Assembly (NCBI RefSeq): GCF_014836535.1
Contig: NZ_JACSQP010000009.1
Location: 32,311 to 96,310 of the forward strand
Length of the DNA stretch: 64,000 nucleotides
Direction: 5' to 3'
Origin: Microbacterium pullorum
GTDB lineage: Bacteria > Actinomycetota > Actinomycetes > Actinomycetales > Microbacteriaceae
This document shows, in pieces, positions 8,014 through 15,918 of this stretch. A program made the translations under genes and the position numbers. Under the pieces are notes generated by a model that searched no databases, was not told the origin of the DNA, and was given only the letters and a program-made list of their open reading frames with translations. How positions within the stretch are numbered: the stretch's first letter is position 1; every line of letters starts with the position of its first letter.

Positions 8014-9497
8014 TCGCCGCGGCGCTGCCTCTGGAATTCGAGGCGAGTGTCCGCGCACCCCGCGTCCTGCCGCTCTTGGAGCAGCGGCTGGCGTGGCTGC
8101 GCAGACGGCGCGCGTGGACGGGGACGATCGACGTCGCGGTGATCGTGGCGGCATCAGCCGCGACCACCGCGGTGGCGGGGGCGGCGGCGTCGGGGGAGGT
8201 CGCAGCCCTCCGCCCGCAACTGCTGATCGGCTCGGCGGCGCTGGTCGCCGTGTGGATCGGTGCGCTGTTCGCACTGCGCCGCGCGGCGTACCGCCACGGC
8301 GCGGGCCGGCGCATGGAGCTCCTCCCGGTGCTCCACTCCGCCGTCCTCGCCCTCGCGGCGCTCGCGCTGACCGCCGGCCTCACCGACTGGTCGGTCGTGC
8401 AGCCGCACGTCGTGGTGACGCTGCCGGTCGCGGTCACCGCGCTGGTCAGCGCCCGCCTGCTGCGCCAGGTGTGGCGATCCCACGGGCACAACGCCGTGGC
8501 ATTCGCCCCGCGCACCCTCATCGTGGGCGATCGGGTGGGCATCGAGCACACGATCCGCTCGCTGCGACTCGACGGTCGGCTCGGTCACAACGTCGTGGGG
8601 ACGGCGTTGGGGGACGATGGTGTCACCGAGCTGGCCGTCGATCATCTGACCTACCCGGTGCTCGGATCTCCGGGGCAGGCGGCACGGATCGCACGCGAAC
8701 TCTGCGTGGACACCGTGATCATTGCGGCCGGGACGGACGATCCCGACTTCGTGCGCAGGCTCAGCTGGAGCCTGGAGGGTGCCGCGACCGATCTTGTGCT
8801 CGCGACACGACTGACGGACGTCTCCCGTTCGCGCATCGCGTTCGAGCGCACGAACGGTCTCGCACTCACGCACGTGAGTCTGCCCCGGTTCGACCGCTCG
8901 AGCATGCGCAGCAAGCGCGCGCTCGACGTGGTCGTCGCGCTCGTCGCGCTCGTTCCGATCGCGATGATCACACCGATCATCGCCCTGCTCATCCGGATGG
9001 ACACACCGGGGGGCGCGTTCTTCCGGCAGCAGCGGATCGGGCGCGACGGGCGTGAATTCGGCATCCTCAAGTTCCGCACCATGGTCACCACCGCCGAAGC
9101 GGACCGCTCCGCACTGGAGGCCCTGAACGAGGGCGCCGGCCCACTGTTCAAGATGAAGGCAGACCCGCGCGTGACGCGTGTGGGCGCGGTGCTGCGCCGT
9201 TTCTCGCTCGATGAGCTGCCGCAGTTCTGGAACGTGCTGAAGGGGGACATGAGCGTCGTCGGGCCGCGCCCGCCGCTGCCGACCGAGGTGAGCGACTACG
9301 ACGGCACGGTGTTCCGGCGCCTCTACGTGCAACCTGGCATCACCGGCCTCTGGCAGGTGAGCGGTCGCAGCGACCTCACCTGGGAGCAGAGCGTGCGGCT
9401 GGACCTGCACTACGTCGAGAACTGGTCGCTCTCCACGGATCTCGGCATCATCGCCCGCACCGCCGGCGCGATGGTGCGCCCGAAGGGGGCGTACTGA
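8010..9497 (+). CDS. polyprenyl glycosylphosphotransferase (priming sugar transferase, WbaP/CpsE type)
   Basis: Transfers a sugar-1-phosphate to undecaprenyl-phosphate to start a repeat unit at the inner membrane. The 495-residue protein has an N-terminal block of transmembrane helices, a central Rossmann-like domain (TLIVGDRVGIEH), then a final hydrophobic helix and the bacterial sugar transferase domain. That domain has KRALDVVVAL, QQRIGRDGREFGILKFRTM, the RRFSLDELPQFWNVLKGD region, VGPRPPLP and the C-terminal PGITGLWQVSGRS. The start is the ATG at 8010 inside CAATGA, coupled to the short upstream ORF. It overlaps the next gene by one base (TGATG). It opens locus A. Confidence 0.92.
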   Translation: MIAAALPLEFEASVRAPRVLPLLEQRLAWLRRRRAWTGTIDVAVIVAASAATTAVAGAAASGEVAALRPQLLIGSAALVAVWIGALFALRRAAYRHGAGRRMELLPVLHSAVLALAALALTAGLTDWSVVQPHVVVTLPVAVTALVSARLLRQVWRSHGHNAVAFAPRTLIVGDRVGIEHTIRSLRLDGRLGHNVVGTALGDDGVTELAVDHLTYPVLGSPGQAARIARELCVDTVIIAAGTDDPDFVRRLSWSLEGAATDLVLATRLTDVSRSRIAFERTNGLALTHVSLPRFDRSSMRSKRALDVVVALVALVPIAMITPIIALLIRMDTPGGAFFRQQRIGRDGREFGILKFRTMVTTAEADRSALEALNEGAGPLFKMKADPRVTRVGAVLRRFSLDELPQFWNVLKGDMSVVGPRPPLPTEVSDYDGTVFRRLYVQPGITGLWQVSGRSDLTWEQSVRLDLHYVENWSLSTDLGIIARTAGAMVRPKGAY

Positions 9498-10387
9498 TGT
9501 CTCGTCCGACGCTGGCCCTGCGCCCGCAGACCCACGTTCGCCAGGTGCGGGTCGCCGCGCCACTGCCTGCTGCGGCGTCACGGCCGCTCAGCACCGAATT
9601 CACCGATGTGCCCGCACTCCTCATCGGCGGCGGCCCGGTGCACCTGACGGATGAGCTGCAGTCGCGGCGCCTCATCATGGCCGCCACCCACGAACCATCG
9701 TTGCCGCCGCTGGCGGTCTGCTCGATCAACCTCGATCACGTCCACCACTTCGCGCGAGCCGGCGACGACTTCGGCGAGGGCGCGCCCGTGCGATGGCTGA
9801 ACCTGATCGACGGCGCCCCGATCGCGCGGCAGGCCCATCGGATGACCGGGGTGTCGTATCCGCGGCTCGCGGGGAGCGACGTGATCCCCGGCATCCTCAA
9901 CGACGTCGCCACCGCAGGTCTCGCCGTCGGAGTGCTCGGCGGATCGGCGGAGGTCTCGCGGGCGCTGCGCGACCGCCTCGCGACGGGTTGGCCGGGCCTG
10001 CGTTTCGCGGGGCACTGGACTCCCCCGCGCGAAGATCTGGCGGACCGGGAGCGATGTGACGCGATGGCGGCGGAGATGAAGGCCGGTGGAGTCGATGTGC
10101 TGCTGGTCTGCCTCGGCAAACCACGGCAGGAGCGGTGGATCGCCAGCTACGGCCCCCAGACCGGCGCCTCGGTGCTGCTCGCCTTCGGGGCTGTGGTCGA
10201 TTTCCTCGCAGGCAGAGTTTCCCGTGCCCCGCGGTGGGTTTCCCGCGCGGGCGTGGAATGGATGTGGCGGCTCATGCTCGAGCCAAGACGGCTGGCGCAC
10301 CGATACCTCGTAGAGGGACCACCGGCCTATATGGCCGTGCGCCGGTCGCACTCCTCCCCCAGAGGGCATGAGCCGACCACTCGATGA
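9497..10387 (+). CDS. WecG/TagA/CpsF-family glycosyltransferase
   Basis: Family GT26 enzyme that adds the second sugar, often an N-acetylmannosamine-type residue, to the lipid-linked first sugar. Signatures in this 296-residue protein are NLIDGAPIARQ with the catalytic Asp, GVLGGSAEV, the conserved VCLGKPRQERWI, and WVSRAGVEWMWRLMLEPRRL near the C-terminus. An N-terminal extension of about 45 residues is not typical of the family. The overlap with the priming transferase implies the two act consecutively. The sugar donor cannot be told from sequence. Confidence 0.9.
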   Translation: MSRPTLALRPQTHVRQVRVAAPLPAAASRPLSTEFTDVPALLIGGGPVHLTDELQSRRLIMAATHEPSLPPLAVCSINLDHVHHFARAGDDFGEGAPVRWLNLIDGAPIARQAHRMTGVSYPRLAGSDVIPGILNDVATAGLAVGVLGGSAEVSRALRDRLATGWPGLRFAGHWTPPREDLADRERCDAMAAEMKAGGVDVLLVCLGKPRQERWIASYGPQTGASVLLAFGAVVDFLAGRVSRAPRWVSRAGVEWMWRLMLEPRRLAHRYLVEGPPAYMAVRRSHSSPRGHEPTTR

Positions 10388-10390
10388 GTG

Positions 10391-10419
10391 CCCGCCCGGC
10401 TACCCAGAGGCCGGGCGGG
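10391..10419 (+). terminator. GC hairpin after the WecG-type gene
   Basis: A perfect 10-bp stem, CCCGCCCGGC at 10391-10400 pairing with 10410-10419 across a 9-nt loop, begins 4 nt after the stop codon. No T-tract follows, so it is a weak or factor-assisted terminator, or an mRNA-stabilising hairpin. Confidence 0.45.
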
Positions 10420-10432
10420 TACTCGGCCGGGC

Positions 10433-10580
10433 AAGGGGACCAACACATCTGGGACGGGGAAGGCGACAGCGCTGCAGGTCCGCGAGTCGACAAGGGGAGA
10501 TCGACGGGGGCACTGCGGCACCGGCGTGAAATGGATGCCGGCGATACGGCATCCCTGAATCTGGGGATACACGAATGGGG
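10433..10580 (+). promoter_or_regulatory. leader with sense-strand GGGGA repeats ending in an ATGGGGAA start
   Basis: Five GGGGA copies lie on the coding strand between about 10433 and 10580. The last two read CTGGGGATAC and the start codon itself, ATGGGGAATC. A perfect hairpin, GGATGCCG (10533-10540) with CGGCATCC (10547-10554), lies just before them. No copy was seen on the opposite strand. The arrangement mirrors the longer leader at 7.3-7.9 kb. Confidence 0.45.
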
Positions 10581-11228
10581 AATCGATCACACGCGCACGA
10601 GCGCGCCGAAGAAGGCAGGCCACGCGCCGCCGGTATGCGCTGGACGCTCGCGGGCGTCGCGCTGGTTGTGATGATCGGCGTCGGCACCTTCGCGTGGCTG
10701 GGGATGACGGCGCCCGGGGAGCGACAGGAGGCCGCCCGTCCCACGGAGGGTTCCTCCCCCGTATCAGCCACCCCCGGCCCGACGATCGGCGCGGCTCCCG
10801 CCGCCGGCAGCGAGGTACCGCCGCTGACGACGTCGGACACCCCCGCGAACCGACTGCCTGCCCTGCCCGCGCCGCGTGCACTCGTGTCGACACCCTTGCC
10901 GGCGGACGGATTCGCCAGTGGCACGCTCGTCGCCGGCTTCCCCGTCGAGGTGGCCGGCCCCGTCCCCGGCGACGACGTGATCGACACATCGATCGCCGTC
11001 GACGACACGACAGCGCAGGTCACGCTCACAGCGCGCACCGATGCCACGGCAGAAAGCGTCCGCACCCACTATCAGCAGGCGTGGGCAGCGCTGAGCCTCA
11101 CCCCAGGGGTGACGTCCGGGGCTGAGTTGACCTACTCCGACTCGTTCTCATCGGTCTCGCTCGCCTTCGGGCAGAACTCCGGCACCGGGACCGTCTACAC
11201 CGTCTACGCCGTGCTGCGGGCGGAGTGA
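10575..11228 (+). CDS. single-pass membrane protein with extracytoplasmic domain, unknown function
   Basis: I do not recognise a family. The 217-residue protein has a short charged N-terminus, one transmembrane helix at about residues 22-43, a Pro/Ser/Thr/Ala-rich linker to about 110, and a compact C-terminal domain with TAESVRTHYQQAWAAL. That helix hints at a small ligand- or wall-binding fold. It starts ATGGGGAAT, the start sequence also used by two other locus A ORFs. It precedes the MFS and TolB-like genes with almost no gaps, suggesting an export or assembly accessory role. Confidence 0.65.
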   Translation: MGNRSHAHERAEEGRPRAAGMRWTLAGVALVVMIGVGTFAWLGMTAPGERQEAARPTEGSSPVSATPGPTIGAAPAAGSEVPPLTTSDTPANRLPALPAPRALVSTPLPADGFASGTLVAGFPVEVAGPVPGDDVIDTSIAVDDTTAQVTLTARTDATAESVRTHYQQAWAALSLTPGVTSGAELTYSDSFSSVSLAFGQNSGTGTVYTVYAVLRAE

Positions 11229-11231
11229 GGC

Positions 11232-12515
11232 GTGTACATCTCATTCCGCAACTCGCCCGTCGAAGAATCACGTCCGTCCGCGCGCAGGCGCGGCGTGCGC
11301 ACGGTGTCGTCCACGGTCGTCACCCTCGGGGTCGTGTCCCTGCTCACCGACATCTCGTCGGAGTCGGTCGCGGCAGTCCTGCCGCTGTATGTGACGGGCT
11401 ATCTCGGACTCTCGATGATCGCGTTCGGAGTGCTCGACGGCCTCTACCAAGGCGTGAGTGCGTTCGTGCGCATCGCCGGCGGCCATCTCTCCGACCGCGT
11501 CGATCAGCCCAAGTGGGTCGCGTTCGGCGGGTATGCGCTGGCCGCTGTCGCCCGGGTCGGACTGCTCGTCGCAAGCGGTTTCGCCGCGATCTCCGCGGTC
11601 GTCACGCTGGATCGCATCGGCAAGGGGATCCGCACCGCCCCCCGGGACGCCCTCATCACGGCCGCCTCGGATCCGCGACGCCTCGCCGCCTCTTTCGGCG
11701 TCCACCGCATGCTCGACAACGTGGGCGCGGCGCTCGGGCCGCTCATCGCGTTCGTGATCCTGCTGGTGATCCCCGACGGCTTCCACACCGTCTTCGTGGC
11801 GTCGCTCGCGTTCGCCGTGATCGGGGTCGTCCTGCTCGGCCTCGTGGTCCCGAACCTGCGCACCCGAGCGCACACAGCGCGCCGCGTGGCCGTCGGCGAC
11901 CCGGCGCCGCAGCGCACGCCGTTCGACTGGGCGGTGGTGTGGCGCAGACCGATGCGCCGGCTCCTCGCGGCCGCCGGGATCCTCGGCCTCGTGACGATCG
12001 GTGACGGATTCGTGTACCTCGTGCTGCAGGCGCGCGGTGACTTCGCCGCACAATGGTTCCCCCTTCTTTATGTCGGCACCAATCTCGCCTTCCTCGCGTT
12101 CGCGATCCCGTTGGGTCGCCTGGCCGACCGCGTCGGCCGGGCCCGCGTCTTCGTCTTCGGGCACCTCGGGCTGCTGGCGCCTTACGTCGTCGCGACGCTC
12201 GCGATCGACGACATCGCCGCGACGCTGCTGTGCCTGGTGTTCCTCGGCGCGTTCTATGCCGCGACCGACGGCGTCCTGGCAGCTCTCGCGGCGCAGTTGA
12301 CGACTCCGCAGACGCGCGGCACCGGCATCGCGGCGGCGCAGACCGTGGTCGCCGTGTCCAGATTCGGCGCCGCGGCCGCGTTCGGCGTCCTCTGGTACGC
12401 CGTCGGCCGGGAGCTGTCGTTGATGGTCGTCGCCGTGCTGCTGGTCGTCGCGATCCCGGTGGCGGCCCTGCTGCTGCGCCCACTGATGGTTCCGTCCGCC
12501 GTGGAGTCCGTATGA
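11232..12515 (+). CDS. major facilitator superfamily transporter
   Basis: A 427-residue MFS permease with 10-12 predicted helices. The loop 2-3 motif appears as GHLSDRVDQPKW, and the corresponding second-half loop as GRLADRVGRARVF. The helix 4-5 region reads RIGKGIRTAPRDALI, a feature of multidrug/sugar-type MFS proteins of bacterial exporters (MFS_1). The start is a GTG at 11232, three bases after the previous stop. It overlaps the next gene as ATGA. Its place in a polysaccharide locus suggests export of a small envelope-related molecule, but the substrate is unknown. Confidence 0.85.
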   Translation: MYISFRNSPVEESRPSARRRGVRTVSSTVVTLGVVSLLTDISSESVAAVLPLYVTGYLGLSMIAFGVLDGLYQGVSAFVRIAGGHLSDRVDQPKWVAFGGYALAAVARVGLLVASGFAAISAVVTLDRIGKGIRTAPRDALITAASDPRRLAASFGVHRMLDNVGAALGPLIAFVILLVIPDGFHTVFVASLAFAVIGVVLLGLVVPNLRTRAHTARRVAVGDPAPQRTPFDWAVVWRRPMRRLLAAAGILGLVTIGDGFVYLVLQARGDFAAQWFPLLYVGTNLAFLAFAIPLGRLADRVGRARVFVFGHLGLLAPYVVATLAIDDIAATLLCLVFLGAFYAATDGVLAALAAQLTTPQTRGTGIAAAQTVVAVSRFGAAAAFGVLWYAVGRELSLMVVAVLLVVAIPVAALLLRPLMVPSAVESV

Positions 12516-13534
12516 ACGCTCGAATCAAATGGGCGGTCATCGCGGCAACCTCCGTCGTCGCACTGGGCGCCGCGACCGTTTTCGGCGCCGTCGCATGGGC
12601 GGGCCACGACTCGCGGCTGCAGGCGCCGAGCACGGCCGAGACCAGCACTCGGAACTGGGCGGACGGCGACCGGATCGTCTTCCGCAACACCGCTGACGGC
12701 CAGGGCTACGGACACGTCGCCAGTGTGCCGCTGACAGATCCCGCGGGTGCACGGGCGATCACAGACACCGTGTGCGATCGCCTCGATGCGACCGACGACA
12801 CGATGTCGTGCCTGCGCTCCGTGCGCGGCATCATCCCCTCCTACACCGGCGCTCTCTACACCGACGAAGGCACAGTGACACAGCAGTGGCCGCTCTCCGG
12901 CATCCCGAGCCGAACGCGCTTGTCCGCAGACGGCTCTCTCGTCGCGTCGACGTCGTTCGTCACGGGTCACTCCTACGCGACCGTCGGGTTTTCGACCGAA
13001 ACGATCATCCGCACCGCGCAGGGTGAGAGCCTGGGCAGCCTCGAGGAGTGGTCGCTGCTCATCGACGGCGTGCCGGCGGCGCCCCTGGACCGCAACTACT
13101 GGGGCGTGACCTTCGTCGATGACACCTCTTTCTATGCCACCGTCGGTCTGACGACGAGCGGCACGACGTATCTGGTCCGCGGGGACATCCCCGCGCGCAC
13201 GCTCACGACACTCGCCGAGACGGTGGAATGTCCCTCGGTGTCCCCGGACGCGACCCGGGTCGCTTTCAAACGGGTGACCGCAGGCGCAGGTCCGACGGCG
13301 CATTGGACACCTGCCGTCTACGATCTCGCCACCGGACGCGTCACGACGCTGCCCGAGCCGCGCAGCATCGACGACCAGATCGAGTGGCTCGACGACGGGA
13401 CGCTGCTCTACGGGATGCCACGGGAAGGCGCGCCGGGCGCGACCGATGTCTGGTCGCTGGCCTCAGACGGCTCGCGTGAGCCGGAACTGCTCATCGAGAA
13501 CGCGTGGTCCCCGTCGGTGGTGAGGGAGAAGTGA
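12512..13534 (+). CDS. TolB-like beta-propeller protein, membrane anchored
   Basis: A 340-residue protein with one N-terminal membrane helix (about residues 7-28) and an extracytoplasmic part. Repeats such as RLSADGSLVASTS, CPSVSPDATRVAFKR and IEWLDDGTLLYGM are typical blades of TolB/WD40-type propellers. No enzyme motif is visible. It is translationally coupled to the MFS gene (ATGA) and follows the other anchored protein, so the three may form one surface module. Its 3' end overlaps by 44 nt the 3' end of the opposing VanZ-like gene. Confidence 0.7.
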   Translation: MNARIKWAVIAATSVVALGAATVFGAVAWAGHDSRLQAPSTAETSTRNWADGDRIVFRNTADGQGYGHVASVPLTDPAGARAITDTVCDRLDATDDTMSCLRSVRGIIPSYTGALYTDEGTVTQQWPLSGIPSRTRLSADGSLVASTSFVTGHSYATVGFSTETIIRTAQGESLGSLEEWSLLIDGVPAAPLDRNYWGVTFVDDTSFYATVGLTTSGTTYLVRGDIPARTLTTLAETVECPSVSPDATRVAFKRVTAGAGPTAHWTPAVYDLATGRVTTLPEPRSIDDQIEWLDDGTLLYGMPREGAPGATDVWSLASDGSREPELLIENAWSPSVVREK

Positions 13535-13937
13535 TGCGCTCGCGTCGCAACACCCACAGCCAGGCCACGGCAGCCCCGATCGCCGCCCCCAGCGCGTTGG
13601 CGAGGATGTCCCGCGGGCTGGCGGCACGCGAGGGCAGGAAGAGCTGCGCGAACTCTGCCGCGACCGACAACGCGAGGGCTGTGGCAGCGCCCCACCACGG
13701 CCGGCGGAACAACAGAGTGAGCAGAAAGCCCAAGGGTGCGAACAGGACGACGTTGGCGGAGAACTCGATCCAGCCGTATCCGAACCAGGTCGCCCCCGTC
13801 CCCTCCCGGATCAGATCGCCGATCGCCTCGACGATCCCGCCGTACGAGACGGGTGCGAGCAGGATCACGACGGCCCCCAGCAGGTACGCGCCCAGACCGA
13901 CCAGCACCCACCGGCGACCACGAACGCGCTGCCCCAT
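13491..13937 (-). CDS. VanZ-family membrane protein
   Basis: A 148-residue protein with four predicted helices and the VanZ-like core: WFGYGWIEFSANVVLFAPLG in the second block, then AEFAQLFLPSRAASPRDILANALGA near the end. VanZ-like proteins occur in many actinobacterial envelope loci, and their molecular role is poorly defined apart from teicoplanin resistance in enterococci. The ATG at 13937 has only a weak GGTGG site. The gene stands alone on the minus strand between plus-strand locus A genes. Its tail overlaps the TolB-like gene. Confidence 0.82.
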   Translation of the reverse strand: MGQRVRGRRWVLVGLGAYLLGAVVILLAPVSYGGIVEAIGDLIREGTGATWFGYGWIEFSANVVLFAPLGFLLTLLFRRPWWGAATALALSVAAEFAQLFLPSRAASPRDILANALGAAIGAAVAWLWVLRRERITSPSPPTGTTRSR

Positions 13938-13997
13938 GGAGCCACCCTGGCACACGCCCGCCGCATCACCCCAGAACCGACCGCAGGAGACGAGCCG

Positions 13998-15851
13998 ATG
14001 ACTGCCGCAGAACGCACAGGGAGCTTCGCGACCGACACCGATGATGCTGAGATCGCGGTGCTCATCGTCACCTACAACAGCGCCGCGGAGATCGGTGGCC
14101 TCTTGCAGTCGCTGCGAGCCGAGGCCGCCGACACCCGCATGCGCGTCATCGTCGCCGACAACGACTCGGCGGACGCCACCCTGTCGGTGCTGGCGCGACA
14201 TGACGATGTCGCGGTGGTGCACACCGGTGGGAACCTCGGCTACTCGGGCGGCATCAACGTCGCCGCCGCCCGTGCGGGCGCCCTCGAGCACTTGCTGATC
14301 CTCAACCCCGACCTGCGCGTGCGCCGCGGCGCGGTTCGCGCGATGCTGGCCGCGCTGCGGGACCGCCCGCACGCCGGCATCGTCGCGCCGCGCATCGTGG
14401 GCGACGATGGCCGGACCGCCGCGTCGTTGTTCAACGAGCCGCGGGTGCTGCGGTCGTTGGGGGACGCCCTGCTCGGCCCGATCTGGACCACGAGGCCACC
14501 GCTGCTCACCGAGTGGATACGCGGCGAGAGCGCGTACACTCACCGCCGCAGCGTCGATTGGGCAAGCGGTGCCGCGCTCTTGGTCTCGGCGGAAGCCGCC
14601 CGTGCGGTCGGTGAATGGGACGAGCGGTTCTTCCTCTACTCCGAAGAGACCGACTACTGCAGGCGAACCCGGGAGGCCGGCTACACCGTCGTGTTCGAAC
14701 CGGATGCGGTCGTCGAGCACAGTCAGGGGAAGTCGGGGACATCGGCGGCCCTCGATGCGCTGCTCAACGTCAATCGCGTGCGATACATGCGCAAGCACGC
14801 GCCGCAGCGCGCCGAGGCATTCCGCCGCGTGGCCGTCGTGGGGGCGGGACTGCGGGCGAGGAAGTCCGCGGCGCACCGATTCGTGTTCCGCACCATTCGC
14901 GATGAACGCAGCTGGCGCCAACTGCCCCGCGGCAGTTGGCGAGGGGTGGCCGGTTCGGTTGCCGCCTCGGTGATCGTTCCGGCGCACGATGAGTCCGCTG
15001 TCATCGAGCGCACCCTGCGCGAGCTCGCCGAACCTGCCTCAGCCGGATCGCTCGATGTCCACGTCGTCTGCAATGCCTGCAGCGATGACACCGCGCTCAG
15101 AGCCGGTGCCGTGCCCGGCGTGCGAGTGACTTCTCTCGACATCGCCTCGAAGACCGCTGCGGTCAACGAGGGAACCAGGGCCGCGGCGACAGCGCCGTAC
15201 ATCGTGCTCGATGCGGACATCCACCTGCCGTCCACGGCGATCCCCACTCTGCTGCGTGCGCTCAGCCGACCCGGAGTGCAGGCCGGCAGACCGCCCTTCG
15301 AGTACGACACGCTCGACTCGGCGCCGCTCGTGCGCGCCTACTACCGGGCACGCTCACGAATCCCCGCCATGTCGGCCGCGCTGTGGGGCGGCGGCGTCTA
15401 CGCCCTGGGGTCGACCGGAATCGAACGCGTGGGTGTCCTGCCGGCGTTGACCGCCGACGACTTCTACGTCGACAGCCTGTTCGCCGCGCGCGAGAAGGCG
15501 ATTCCGCTGAGCGCGCCGGCGCGGGTGCGCATGCCGACTACGACGAAGGCGCTGCTGTCCGTGCTCACGCGCAATCGCCGCGGGGTGTCCGCACTCGGGC
15601 ACGACGCGGGGCGTCGGACGCTGCGAGACGTGCTGAGCACGGTGCGAGGGCCCGGCAGCATGGCGGACGCGGCCGCCTTCATCGCGCTGACCGCGATCGC
15701 TCGCCTGCGCGCGAGGCGATCGGCGGGCAGTGACATGTGGGAACGGGACGACTCGAGCCGCGAGCGCGATGGCGTCGCGATGTTCACCCTCCCCGACAGG
15801 TGCGGTTCGGCACGGAATGAGAAGTGTCTCACCGGCCCCGGGGCATGGTGA
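13998..15851 (+). CDS. bifunctional family 2 glycosyltransferase (two GT-A domains)
   Basis: A 617-residue fusion of two GT2 domains. Domain 1 (about 15-290) is rhamnosyltransferase-like: VLIVTYNSAAEIGGLL, NLGYSGGINVA, LILNPDLRV, and the acid motif EWDERFFLYSEETDYCRRTR. Domain 2 (about 320-570) begins SVIVPAHDESAVIERTL and has VLDADIHLP as its DxD region, then a GGGVYALG acceptor loop and LTADDFYVDS. Tandem GT2 enzymes usually add two successive sugars. The last 40 residues are unrelated to either domain. Donors are unknown; the N-terminal half suggests dTDP-rhamnose. Confidence 0.85.
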   Translation: MTAAERTGSFATDTDDAEIAVLIVTYNSAAEIGGLLQSLRAEAADTRMRVIVADNDSADATLSVLARHDDVAVVHTGGNLGYSGGINVAAARAGALEHLLILNPDLRVRRGAVRAMLAALRDRPHAGIVAPRIVGDDGRTAASLFNEPRVLRSLGDALLGPIWTTRPPLLTEWIRGESAYTHRRSVDWASGAALLVSAEAARAVGEWDERFFLYSEETDYCRRTREAGYTVVFEPDAVVEHSQGKSGTSAALDALLNVNRVRYMRKHAPQRAEAFRRVAVVGAGLRARKSAAHRFVFRTIRDERSWRQLPRGSWRGVAGSVAASVIVPAHDESAVIERTLRELAEPASAGSLDVHVVCNACSDDTALRAGAVPGVRVTSLDIASKTAAVNEGTRAAATAPYIVLDADIHLPSTAIPTLLRALSRPGVQAGRPPFEYDTLDSAPLVRAYYRARSRIPAMSAALWGGGVYALGSTGIERVGVLPALTADDFYVDSLFAAREKAIPLSAPARVRMPTTTKALLSVLTRNRRGVSALGHDAGRRTLRDVLSTVRGPGSMADAAAFIALTAIARLRARRSAGSDMWERDDSSRERDGVAMFTLPDRCGSARNEKCLTGPGAW

Positions 15852-15918
15852 ACCCGGCGTTACGCTTCTTGAGTTCGCGTGACTCGGCGTGAACAGCCCC
15901 GCGGTGGGAGTCGCTCCA

